Shown one piece after another: positions 28,517 through 36,106 of a stretch of DNA of 64,000 nt (the first letter of the stretch is position 1; each line of letters opens with the position of its first letter). The stretch spans positions 248,001 to 312,000 of the forward strand of contig NZ_WUWM01000001.1 in the NCBI RefSeq assembly GCF_009846885.1, read 5' to 3'. The notes under the pieces are model-generated. The model worked only from the letters and a program-made list of their open reading frames with translations, did no database searches and was not told the DNA's origin. Source of the stretch: Paenibacillus puerhi (lineage in GTDB: Bacteria > Bacillota > Bacilli > Paenibacillales > NBRC-103111). Both the position numbers and the translations under genes were made by a program.

Positions 28517-28822
28517 ATGTTTCTTGCAACAGCCGAACAGGCTTCGGGCGGTATCGAGAGCCTGTTGATGACTTACGGCCCGCTCGTTCTTATGTTCGTT
28601 GTTTTGTATTTCCTGTTGATTCGTCCGCAGCAGAAGCGTCAGAAGACGCGGAATATGATGCTGGGCAACCTGAAAAAAGGCGACAAGGTGGTCACGATCG
28701 GCGGTCTTCACGGCACGATCCTCGAACTGACTGACGACACGGTCATCCTGCGCGTCAATGACGTGACCAAGCTTACGTTCGAACGCTCTGCGATCAATGC
28801 CGTCCAAACGGCTTCCGAATAA
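28517..28822 (+). CDS. yajC: Preprotein translocase subunit YajC
   Basis: A 101-residue membrane protein of the SecDF-YajC accessory complex. One membrane segment (about 18-38, YGPLVLMFVVLYFLLIRPQQK) is followed by the conserved RPQQKRQK and KGDKVVTIGGLHGTI. The ATG is 8 bases after GGGAGGA. It follows queA-tgt as in most bacteria and ends at a bidirectional terminator. Confidence 0.96.
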   Translation: MFLATAEQASGGIESLLMTYGPLVLMFVVLYFLLIRPQQKRQKTRNMMLGNLKKGDKVVTIGGLHGTILELTDDTVILRVNDVTKLTFERSAINAVQTASE

Positions 28823-28860
28823 GGAAATGTCTCCGGCGTTCCCGCCGGTGATATTGAAGA

Positions 28861-28902
28861 AGACCTGTACCGCGCTTTAGCGCCGATACAGGTCTTTCTT
28901 TC
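28861..28902. terminator. Terminator between yajC and the TIGR04086 gene
   Basis: AGACCTGTA / TACAGGTCT with an inner GCGC stem is followed by TTCTTTCG; a small CCGGCG/CGCCGG hairpin lies just before it (about 28832-28849). It sits between convergent genes. Confidence 0.75.
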
Positions 28903-28917
28903 GTTGCTAGAAGACGA

Positions 28918-29277
28918 TTACCTCTTCACATTGACGCCGATCATGCCGCCGAAAGCGCCCGCGGCGAGGGTCAGTCCCGCAATCATCCACAGCTCGCGGG
29001 TAAAGCTGCTGTCGTAGGCGAGAAAGCCGATCAGCCAAACGATGAAGGTGTAGGCAACACCAAGCAGCCCGCCGTGGTACCAGCCTCTGGACTCGCAGCG
29101 TTTGCCGGTAACGAATCCGCCGACGAGCAGGGCGAGCCCATGGATGAGCAAGGTGACGGAAAGCCAGGAATTTTCGGACAAACCGGTGCCCAGCATGAGA
29201 AGCGAAGCAAGCAGCGTACCGATAAGAGCGACCGCGGCGGAGTACGTCAGGCCGGACAAAAGCGGCGAACGATCCAT
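28918..29277 (-). CDS. yrzE: TIGR04086/YrzE family membrane protein
   Basis: A 119-residue integral membrane protein with four hydrophobic segments (about 7-32, 38-58, 69-90, 95-115), of the type B. subtilis carries as YrzE near the same locus (yajC-yrzE-spoVB). It starts with ATG after AAGGAGGT. Function is unknown. Unlike its neighbours here it is on the minus strand. Confidence 0.75.
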   Translation of the reverse strand: MDRSPLLSGLTYSAAVALIGTLLASLLMLGTGLSENSWLSVTLLIHGLALLVGGFVTGKRCESRGWYHGGLLGVAYTFIVWLIGFLAYDSSFTRELWMIAGLTLAAGAFGGMIGVNVKR

Positions 29278-29428
29278 AAGTCTGGAAACCTCCTTTATTG
29301 ATCATGTTTCATTGTATGGGCCTAGCGATGCAATTAGTACAAGTTCCGCTTACCAACATTTCACCCGAATGCCGAATCACGGCCGAGGCCAAAATACCGA
29401 ATGAACCGACAGGCGGAGGGAGTGTCTC

Positions 29429-30109
29429 ATGGTGCTGTGGACTTTGTTCATGCGAACCATTCTGATTTATCTCATCGTGTTTCTGACGATGCGGATCATG
29501 GGCAAGCGCGAGATCGGCAAGCTTTCTATTTTCGATCTGGTTATTTCCATCATGATTGCGGAAATTGCCGTATTCGTGCTTGAGGATATGGATAAGCCTC
29601 TGATCGAAGGGCTGCTGCCGATGCTCACCCTGGTGGCCGTCCAAATGATGATTGCGTATGTATCGCTGAAGAGTGAGAGGATACGCCGCTGGATTGAAGG
29701 ACGGGCGGCTCCCCTGGTGGAAAATGGAAAGCTCAACCGAGCGGAAATGAGCAAGCAAAGGTATAATCTGGACGATCTGCTGCTGCAGCTGCGTGAAAAC
29801 AAGGTGATGAATCCGGCGGATGTGGAGTTTGCCATCCTGGAGACGTCGGGAAAGCTCACGGTTAAGGAGAAGAGCAAGACTGCCGACCGTGATGAGGAAT
29901 CCGATGCCAAGCCCTCCTTCCGTTATGAGGGCCTTCCGCTTCCGCTGATCATGGATGGTAAGGTGCAGGAAGAGAGCCTGGTCAAGCTGGGGCAAACCCG
30001 GTTCTGGTTGAAAAAGGAGCTTCGATCACGGGGAATCCAGGATGTTAAGGATGTATTTTTCTGTTCGGTCGACCATCGCGGTAAATGGTTTATCGATAAG
30101 AACCGGTAA
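29429..30109 (+). CDS. yrbG: DUF421 (YrbG/YetF-type) membrane protein
   Basis: A 226-residue DUF421 protein. Three N-terminal membrane segments (about 4-22, 33-52, 61-77) with RIMGKREIGKLSIFDLVISI are followed by the cytoplasmic domain KLNRAEMSKQRYNLDDLLLQLRENKV, typical of the YetF family. A hydrophilic Lys/Glu/Asp insert (about 148-165) lies in the cytoplasmic part. Relatives affect spore membrane/germination traits in bacilli, but no activity is established. Location next to spoVB matches B. subtilis yrbG. It converges on spoVB with a one-base gap. Confidence 0.82.
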   Translation: MVLWTLFMRTILIYLIVFLTMRIMGKREIGKLSIFDLVISIMIAEIAVFVLEDMDKPLIEGLLPMLTLVAVQMMIAYVSLKSERIRRWIEGRAAPLVENGKLNRAEMSKQRYNLDDLLLQLRENKVMNPADVEFAILETSGKLTVKEKSKTADRDEESDAKPSFRYEGLPLPLIMDGKVQEESLVKLGQTRFWLKKELRSRGIQDVKDVFFCSVDHRGKWFIDKNR

Positions 30110-30110
30110 G

Positions 30111-31682
30111 CTATTTCACTATTTTTTTCCCCAGCCACATGATTCGAAAAAAATCTTGACGGTCGATCAGCTTCGTAAACAGTGCCAAGATCAGGTAGCC
30201 GGCAAAACCTGCCGCACAGGCGGCAAGAAAACGGCTGAGGCCTTCCTCGAACCAAGAAGCCTGCATGAGAAGGGCGCTGGCCCAGCCTGCTCCGCCCATG
30301 CATATTCCGGCTTTGACGAAGTCGATCACGGACATTTTGAACTGGAGCAGTCTGGCCACGCTGTAGCCGTGAAGGACAGTAACGAGCATGATATTGACGG
30401 TGATGGCAACGATAGCCCCCAATATTCCGAACTCGGGTCGACTGGCCAGCCCATAGATCAGCGACAGCTTGATGGCCGACCCTATGAGTGTATTGATCAG
30501 GGCCGCTCCCGGCTTATCCAAGGCTTGGAGCGCAGCCTGCAGCGGAGCCTGCAGATAGATGAACAAGGCGGCAGGAGCCATCAGGCGCAGCATGGCTCCT
30601 ACCTCGGGCTGGGCATACATATAGGTACAGATGGGCTCGGCTAGCACATACATGAGAACGGCGAACGGCGCCCCGGTGACAAGCGCCAGTCTCAGCGATT
30701 GCTGAAGTCTCATATGGATGGTCTTCATGTCTCCATTGGCCGCGGCCTCCGACAAAGAGGGGACGAGGGATACGGCCAGCGAATACGTCAGGGCGCTTGG
30801 CAGCATGAGGACGGGGATGACCATGCCCTGCAGCGCTCCGTACTGAGCCGTCGCCATTGCGGTCGCCACCCCTGCGGCAGCTAGACTTTGTACGATGAGG
30901 ATGGATTCCAGGAAGTACGAGCTGGAGCCTACCAGCTTGCTTCCGGTGACGGGAAGGGCGAGCTGCAGTAGCTGCTTCAGGCTGGAGCGACGCTCGGAGC
31001 CATTGCTCAAGCCCGCCTTCATGGCGATTCCGCGGCGGCTCCCTGGCTGTCTTACTTCCTGCTTGTACAGCAGAAGCAGCACAAGCATCGCCGCAATCTC
31101 GCCGGCTAGCACCCCGATCATGGCGCCAGCCGCCGCGTAGGCGATCCCATGGGGCAGCATCATATACGCGAAAGCGAGCACGGTAACGATACGTACAAGG
31201 GTTTCCGTCACTTGGGATACAGCGGTCGGAATCATATTCTGTCTGCCCTGAAAGTAGCCTCTGTATACGGCTGAGACGGCGACGAGCGGAACGATGGGGG
31301 TCATGCACAGGAACGTATAGTACACGCGCGAATCCGTGAATAGATGCTCTGTGATCCATCGCGCGCCGAACAGGATGATTCCCGTGAAGACGATGCCTAG
31401 CGACCCGGCCAGCCACAGGGCGGTACGGAAGATGCTTTTAACGCGCGCTTCGCTGCCCTCCGCTTCTGCCGCCGCTACCAGCTTGGCTACCGCTACGGGA
31501 ATGCCGCCGGTCACGATGGTCAGGATGACGACCAGAAACGGCCAGCCCATCTGATAGAGGCCTATTCCTTCCGCTCCGATGACCCGGGGGAGCGCCATGC
31601 GGGGAATAAAGCCAAGGATGCGGTTGATGATACCGGCGGCGAGAAGAATCATCGTTCCTTTGATGAAGGATTGTTTGGTCAA
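30111..31682 (-). CDS. spoVB: Stage V sporulation protein B (SpoVB), MOP-family flippase
   Basis: A 523-residue polytopic protein with about 14 membrane segments of the MATE/MurJ (MOP) superfamily. SpoVB is needed for cortex formation and is thought to flip lipid-linked peptidoglycan precursor. MTKQSFIKGTMILLAAGIINRILGF and the next residues RMALPRVIGAEGIGLYQM match the B. subtilis start. The TTG start at 31682 follows AGAGGT at 7 bases; the frame stays open upstream but is not expected to be translated. It diverges from comN. Confidence 0.93.
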   Translation of the reverse strand: MTKQSFIKGTMILLAAGIINRILGFIPRMALPRVIGAEGIGLYQMGWPFLVVILTIVTGGIPVAVAKLVAAAEAEGSEARVKSIFRTALWLAGSLGIVFTGIILFGARWITEHLFTDSRVYYTFLCMTPIVPLVAVSAVYRGYFQGRQNMIPTAVSQVTETLVRIVTVLAFAYMMLPHGIAYAAAGAMIGVLAGEIAAMLVLLLLYKQEVRQPGSRRGIAMKAGLSNGSERRSSLKQLLQLALPVTGSKLVGSSSYFLESILIVQSLAAAGVATAMATAQYGALQGMVIPVLMLPSALTYSLAVSLVPSLSEAAANGDMKTIHMRLQQSLRLALVTGAPFAVLMYVLAEPICTYMYAQPEVGAMLRLMAPAALFIYLQAPLQAALQALDKPGAALINTLIGSAIKLSLIYGLASRPEFGILGAIVAITVNIMLVTVLHGYSVARLLQFKMSVIDFVKAGICMGGAGWASALLMQASWFEEGLSRFLAACAAGFAGYLILALFTKLIDRQDFFRIMWLGKKIVK

Positions 31683-31859
31683 TGGGATAACCTCTTTTCT
31701 CACGGCAGGAGTATAGTAATGGATATGCGGGACCTGTCCGCATGCATGCACACATTTTTATACAAGCCCTGCCTGGACGAAAAAGCAGGAAAACGGGCGC
31801 AGGCAGCGAATACATACAAGCACAAGGACAGAACGGCTGCGCATCGGGAGGGATCGGAC

Positions 31860-32756
31860 ATGGAGGATGACAGCAAGCAGTTGGAGAGGCCTCGGGAGAT
31901 TTGGGCCGGACGATCGGAGCATGCGGAGGATACGGATCCGGGAAGCGAGTCCGAGCAAGGCATCGGAAGCGAGTCCGAGCAAGGCATCGGAAGCGAGTCC
32001 GAGCAAGGCATCGGAAGCGAGTCTGCGCAAGACGCCGGAAGCGAGACGGACCACGAAGCAGGCGGCCAACCGACCAAAGGCGAGGAAGCCCAGGGGGCAG
32101 GCGCCTTGGAAGCCGCCTTGGAAGAAAACGAAGCGTTAAGGGAAGCAACGGATAGGCGACCCGCAGACGAATCGGTACCGAGCTTCGGGGCGGTGGAGGA
32201 CAACCCGGACCTTCCTTACATGGAGCGGTTTTACGCTACGGACTCTGACGGCAAAGCCGGCAGCTCTTTAATGGGAAGCTGGGGAAGCAGCGAGGAGGAA
32301 ACGCCGACCGGCCATTCGGAGGAGAGCGCGGGTTCCGGCTCGGAAGAGGCGGCGGCACTGGAAGCCGCTGCAAAGGAAGCGGCCGTATTTGCTCTCGAGA
32401 CGGGCAGTCACCCGGATGAGTCAATCCCGGTACTCCCGGTTCCATCTGCATCTGTCACAGAGAATGAACAGGAGGCTGCTCTAGAGTACGCCGATGACGA
32501 AGCGGAGTCTGTGATGGATGGAGAGTCGCTTAGTCTGATGATTGAGGAGATCTGCATAAGCAAAGCTCAGGAATTCCGGATGCTGGGCTACGAGTATGTG
32601 ACCGGATCGGAGATATGGGAATGCGTAAGCGACAAGTACCGGAAGCAAGGGATGCCGGCGCTTCATCGGATAGTGAACGATATTTTGTCGCTCAAGGTAA
32701 CCAGCTTTATGAACTGGATGACGATGAGCGCATACAAGGACTCCCGCATCACGTAA
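31860..32756 (+). CDS. comN: ComN-type post-transcriptional regulator with long acidic N-terminal extension
   Basis: The last 80 or so residues (SLMIEEICISKAQEFRMLGYEYVTGSEIWECVSDKYRKQ to VTSFMNWMTMSAYKD) match ComN/YrzD, which in B. subtilis sits between spoVB and secDF and controls comE mRNA with the division-pole system. Before it are about 210 residues rich in Glu, Ser, Gly and Ala, with three perfect and one degenerate SESEQGIG repeats (about 28-59). B. subtilis ComN is about 90-100 residues. ATG 31860 follows GGGAGG at 8 bases (298 residues). An internal ATG at about 32514 with GGAG at 7 bases would give a normal-size ComN, so two starts are possible. Confidence 0.78.
   Translation: MEDDSKQLERPREIWAGRSEHAEDTDPGSESEQGIGSESEQGIGSESEQGIGSESAQDAGSETDHEAGGQPTKGEEAQGAGALEAALEENEALREATDRRPADESVPSFGAVEDNPDLPYMERFYATDSDGKAGSSLMGSWGSSEEETPTGHSEESAGSGSEEAAALEAAAKEAAVFALETGSHPDESIPVLPVPSASVTENEQEAALEYADDEAESVMDGESLSLMIEEICISKAQEFRMLGYEYVTGSEIWECVSDKYRKQGMPALHRIVNDILSLKVTSFMNWMTMSAYKDSRIT
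31942..32037 (+). repeat. 24-bp tandem repeat inside comN (3 perfect + 1 degenerate copy)
   Basis: Units at 31942-31965, 31966-31989 and 31990-32013 are identical, and 32014-32037 has a few changes. They encode SESEQGIG in the acidic extension. Length changes would keep the frame. Confidence 0.9.
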
Positions 32757-32773
32757 GCGGGTGTCTTTTTTAT
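32740..32773 (+). terminator. Terminator overlapping the end of comN
   Basis: GACTCCCGC / GCGGGTGTC (one mismatch) around the stop codon is followed by six T. Confidence 0.7.
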
Positions 32774-32806
32774 TGTCCGCCTGGTTTCCTGCGGTAAAAT
32801 GGCAAA

Positions 32807-32835
32807 TTGACTCGATTTTCACAGGTGGGTATAAT
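32807..32835 (+). promoter_or_regulatory. SigA promoter of secD-secF
   Basis: TTGACT and TATAAT are separated by 17 bases, about 30 bases before the secD ATG. This is a near-ideal vegetative promoter. Confidence 0.85.
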
Positions 32836-32864
32836 AGGACTATTGAGTGTGGAAGGAGATCCTT

Positions 32865-34097
32865 ATGGACATCAAACGCATCGTTACTTTTCTAGCGATT
32901 ATTCTGATCGTATTCACTTCGATTGGACTATCGAGCCCGGAGTTGGTCAAGAATATCAAGCTGGGTCTCGATTTAAAAGGCGGATTCGAAATCCTGTACG
33001 TGGCCGAGCCGATTGAGGCAGGCAAGCCGGTCAACAAGGATTCGCTTACACAAACGGCTCTAAGTCTGGAGCGGCGGGCGGACTCGCTGGGCGTTACGGA
33101 GCCGGAGGTTACGACGGAGGGAACGGATCGCATCCGTGTGAAATTTCCGGGGGTAAGCAATGAAGAAGAAGTTCGGAAAGTAATCAAGGAACCCGCCGAG
33201 CTGACCTTTCGCGGTCCGGACGGGACCAAGGAAATGCTCGGAAGCGATTTTGTCGAAGGCGCCGCAACGGTGCAGTTTGACCAAACTAACCGGGCTATGA
33301 TCGCCATCGAGGTAAAAGATAAAGAAAAGTTCCGCAAGGTTACAGAGAAGCTGCTCGGGCAGCCGCTTGCGATCTACCTGGATGAAGACCTATTATCGGC
33401 TCCGACTATTCAGCAGGTGCTGACGGACGGAAAAGCGACGATTACAGGCAACTTTACGTTTGACGAGGCCAAGAAGCTGGCGGATACGATTAACCTCGGC
33501 GCCTTGCCGCTCAAGCTGACGGAGAAATATTCCCAGAGCGTAGGAGCTACGCTGGGTCTGATGTCCCTGCATCAAACGGTGAAGGCCGGATTGATCGGCT
33601 CTGTGCTCGTTTTGCTGTTCATGCTTATCTTTTACCGGATCCCGGGTCTGGTCGCTTCGATCTCGATCATTACCTACGCTTGGCTGCTGCTCGTCGTATT
33701 TGAGCTGATCCAGGCGACGCTGACGTTGCCGGGTATCGCGGCCTTTATTCTCGGGGTCGGTATGGCCGTAGATGCCAACATTATTACGGCCGAACGGATC
33801 AAGGAAGAAATTCGCAGCGGCAAAAGCATTTTGTCGTCCCTAAAAGCCGGGTCCAAGCACTCGTTCCGGACGATTATGGATGCGAATATTACGAACATTA
33901 TTTGCGGCGCTGTCCTTTTCTACATCGGTAACGGCGCTATTCGGGGCTTTGCCCTTACGAATATGCTCAGCATTGCGCTTAGTGTCGTCACCAATATCTT
34001 CTTTGCGCGGCTTTTGCTTGTCTTGCTGATTCGCGCCAATGTGTTCAAGAAGCCGTCTTACTTTGGCGTAAAGGAGTCGGAAATCCGTGCACTCTAA
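32865..34097 (+). CDS. secD: Protein translocase subunit SecD
   Basis: A 410-residue SecD that pulls exported proteins across the membrane using the proton gradient, together with SecF. One N-terminal membrane segment (about 7-25), the LGLDLKGGFEI motif, the extracytoplasmic P1 domain with DEDLLSAPTI, and five C-terminal segments (about 220-400, including GVGMAVDANIITAERIKEE) are seen. The ATG is 6-7 bases after AAGGAGAT. It overlaps secF by 11 bases. B. subtilis has a fused SecDF; here they are separate. Confidence 0.97.
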   Translation: MDIKRIVTFLAIILIVFTSIGLSSPELVKNIKLGLDLKGGFEILYVAEPIEAGKPVNKDSLTQTALSLERRADSLGVTEPEVTTEGTDRIRVKFPGVSNEEEVRKVIKEPAELTFRGPDGTKEMLGSDFVEGAATVQFDQTNRAMIAIEVKDKEKFRKVTEKLLGQPLAIYLDEDLLSAPTIQQVLTDGKATITGNFTFDEAKKLADTINLGALPLKLTEKYSQSVGATLGLMSLHQTVKAGLIGSVLVLLFMLIFYRIPGLVASISIITYAWLLLVVFELIQATLTLPGIAAFILGVGMAVDANIITAERIKEEIRSGKSILSSLKAGSKHSFRTIMDANITNIICGAVLFYIGNGAIRGFALTNMLSIALSVVTNIFFARLLLVLLIRANVFKKPSYFGVKESEIRAL

Positions 34098-35034
34098 AAC
34101 TAATCATGTAACGAACACCCACGACTATTTCAAAAATTTCTTTGACTTCGTCAAGCATCGGAAATACTTCTATATGCTGTCTTTGATCATCTGCCTGCTG
34201 GGCGTGATCATGCTGTCCTGGAAGGGGCTGAACTACGGGGTAGACTTCCGCGCCGGTACTTCGATGGATATCTCTGCCTCGCAGTCCATTGATAAAGGAA
34301 AAGCGGCGGAGATCCTCGGCGCATCCGGGGCTGAAGCCGAGACGATGACGCTTGGCGGCGATAATGCGACCAGGTTGACGATGCGGTTTAGCGACATTTT
34401 GGACGACCCTACCGTACTGAGTATCAAACAAGGCTTTATCGCCGCATATGGAGACAGCGTGTCTCAAGAAGTTTACACGGTGACACCCGATATGGCTATC
34501 GAGCAGCAGAATAAGGCGCTGATGGCGATCGGAGTGGCGAGTGTGGCGATTGCGCTGTACGTGACGATCCGCTTCGAATGGCGCTTCGCGCTCGCTTCCA
34601 TTATCTCGATTTTGCATGATGCGTTTGTGGTGATCAGCTTTTTCGCCATCTTCCGGCTGGAGGTCAATCTTCCCTTTATGGCGGCCGTCTTGACCACGAT
34701 CGGGTACTCTATCAATGATAAAATTGTTATTTTCGACCGTGTCCGGGAAAATCTGCGCTTCGCCAGACTAAAGACAACGGAAGACTTGTCCAATATGCTG
34801 CATGACAGCATCTGGCAGACGATGAAACGGAACATCAATACGGTATTGACGGTATTGATCGCAGCCGTATGCTTGCTGATCTTCGGCAGCCCTGCAATCA
34901 AGCTGTTCGCGCTTGCCAAAATAATCGGCTTGACAAGCGGAGCTTATTCTTCGATCTGTATCGCCGGTCCGCTCTGGTATGAGCTGAAGAACAAGACGCT
35001 GGCTTCGAAGAAGAAAACCGCTGCGCAAGCATGA
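34087..35034 (+). CDS. secF: Protein translocase subunit SecF
   Basis: A 315-residue SecF. The N-terminal membrane segment (about 28-50) is followed by GLNYGVDFRAGTSMDI and five further segments ending TIGYSINDKIVIFDRVRENL and GLTSGAYSSICIAGPLWYELK, the RND-type core. The GTG start at 34087 lies inside secD, about 10 bases after AAGGAG. A GC-rich hairpin after the stop closes the operon. Confidence 0.96.
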   Translation: MHSKTNHVTNTHDYFKNFFDFVKHRKYFYMLSLIICLLGVIMLSWKGLNYGVDFRAGTSMDISASQSIDKGKAAEILGASGAEAETMTLGGDNATRLTMRFSDILDDPTVLSIKQGFIAAYGDSVSQEVYTVTPDMAIEQQNKALMAIGVASVAIALYVTIRFEWRFALASIISILHDAFVVISFFAIFRLEVNLPFMAAVLTTIGYSINDKIVIFDRVRENLRFARLKTTEDLSNMLHDSIWQTMKRNINTVLTVLIAAVCLLIFGSPAIKLFALAKIIGLTSGAYSSICIAGPLWYELKNKTLASKKKTAAQA

Positions 35035-35042
35035 ATATAATT

Positions 35043-35080
35043 GCCGTCGCGTCAATCAACATGCGGCGGCTTCTCTCTTT
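35043..35080 (+). terminator. Terminator after secF
   Basis: GCCGTCGC / GCGGCGGC (one G-U pair) is followed by TTCTCTCTTT. Confidence 0.6.
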
Positions 35081-35122
35081 CCATCGCTAAGAGGATATCA
35101 CTTTTCATAGAGGAGTGGCTCC

Positions 35123-36076
35123 ATGACTGAAGTTAGAACGAAACAGGCGACGGTGGGCGCCTGGACCGGGATCGGGCTTCATCTCGCACTTGCTGTGGTG
35201 AAGGGCGTCTTCGGCGTCGCGGCCCAAAGCAAAGCGCTGCTGGCGGATGCCCTGCATACAGGGGCTCATGCTGTCGGGTCGATCGCTGCTCTCTACGAAG
35301 AACGGACGGGCAAGACCGCTGCGACCCGGGAGGCTTCATCCTCCTATAACCATAGAATGAAGCCGGTTACGACGATTTTGCTGGCTGTGCTGCTGATGGT
35401 GGGCAGTGTCGAGGTCGCTCTGACGGCTATCAAAGCTTTGCTGCAGGGGGAGAGTCAGCCTCCCAGAACGGCTGCGCTCATTATCATTGTCGTCTCCCTA
35501 TTGATTAAGGAATTGTGGCGTCAGTACCGGATACGTTTCGTTCCGCAGACGGAAGTCTCGTATGCTTCGGGGGCCACTGCAAGCAATCGGGGGGATTTGC
35601 TGGCCTCTCTTATCGCATGTATCGGCATTGCCGGGGCGCTCGCGGCGAGCTACTTCGGCCTGACTTATCTGTATGTCCTCGATCCTCTGGCGGCATTGGT
35701 TATATCGGCCTCCGTTCTATGGACGGGCTACCGGCTTCTGCTGGAAGCGGCACTCCGTTCCAAGCCAAGGACGCTGCACCGGGAGGACGCCCATGATCTT
35801 CTGGAAACGGTGCAGCGGATTAAGGGAGTCATCTCGATCGATGATCTGCAGGCCAGAGAGGAAGGCCATTATGTGCAGGTTGACGTCAAAATCAGCGTAA
35901 ACCCCCGTATTACGATCCATGAAGGACATGAGATCGCCAAAACGGTTAAGCAGGTTCTGATGAAGCGATTTATCCATATCACGGATGTTAACGTAGTGGT
36001 GTTCCCTTATGATCCCGGCTATCCGTACAAAAATGGGGACGTGGACCTGGAGGATATGCCGACGCTGATCCACTAG
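35123..36076 (+). CDS. Cation diffusion facilitator family protein with altered metal site
   Basis: A 317-residue CDF-family protein with about six membrane segments (18-250) and a cytoplasmic C-terminal domain (about 205-300; VQVDVKISVNPRITIHEGHEIAKTVK) typical of the family. CDF proteins exchange Zn2+, Mn2+ or Fe2+ for protons. The membrane metal site normally is [HD]xxxD in two helices. Here the first reads H45-TGA-H49 (ADALHTGAHA) and the second S154-NRG-D158, so two of the expected ligands are changed. Metal choice or transport activity may differ. It lies between secF and recJ. Confidence 0.8.
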   Translation: MTEVRTKQATVGAWTGIGLHLALAVVKGVFGVAAQSKALLADALHTGAHAVGSIAALYEERTGKTAATREASSSYNHRMKPVTTILLAVLLMVGSVEVALTAIKALLQGESQPPRTAALIIIVVSLLIKELWRQYRIRFVPQTEVSYASGATASNRGDLLASLIACIGIAGALAASYFGLTYLYVLDPLAALVISASVLWTGYRLLLEAALRSKPRTLHREDAHDLLETVQRIKGVISIDDLQAREEGHYVQVDVKISVNPRITIHEGHEIAKTVKQVLMKRFIHITDVNVVVFPYDPGYPYKNGDVDLEDMPTLIH

Positions 36077-36106
36077 GGGCGGAAACAAATAAGGAGGCCT
36101 CACCGA

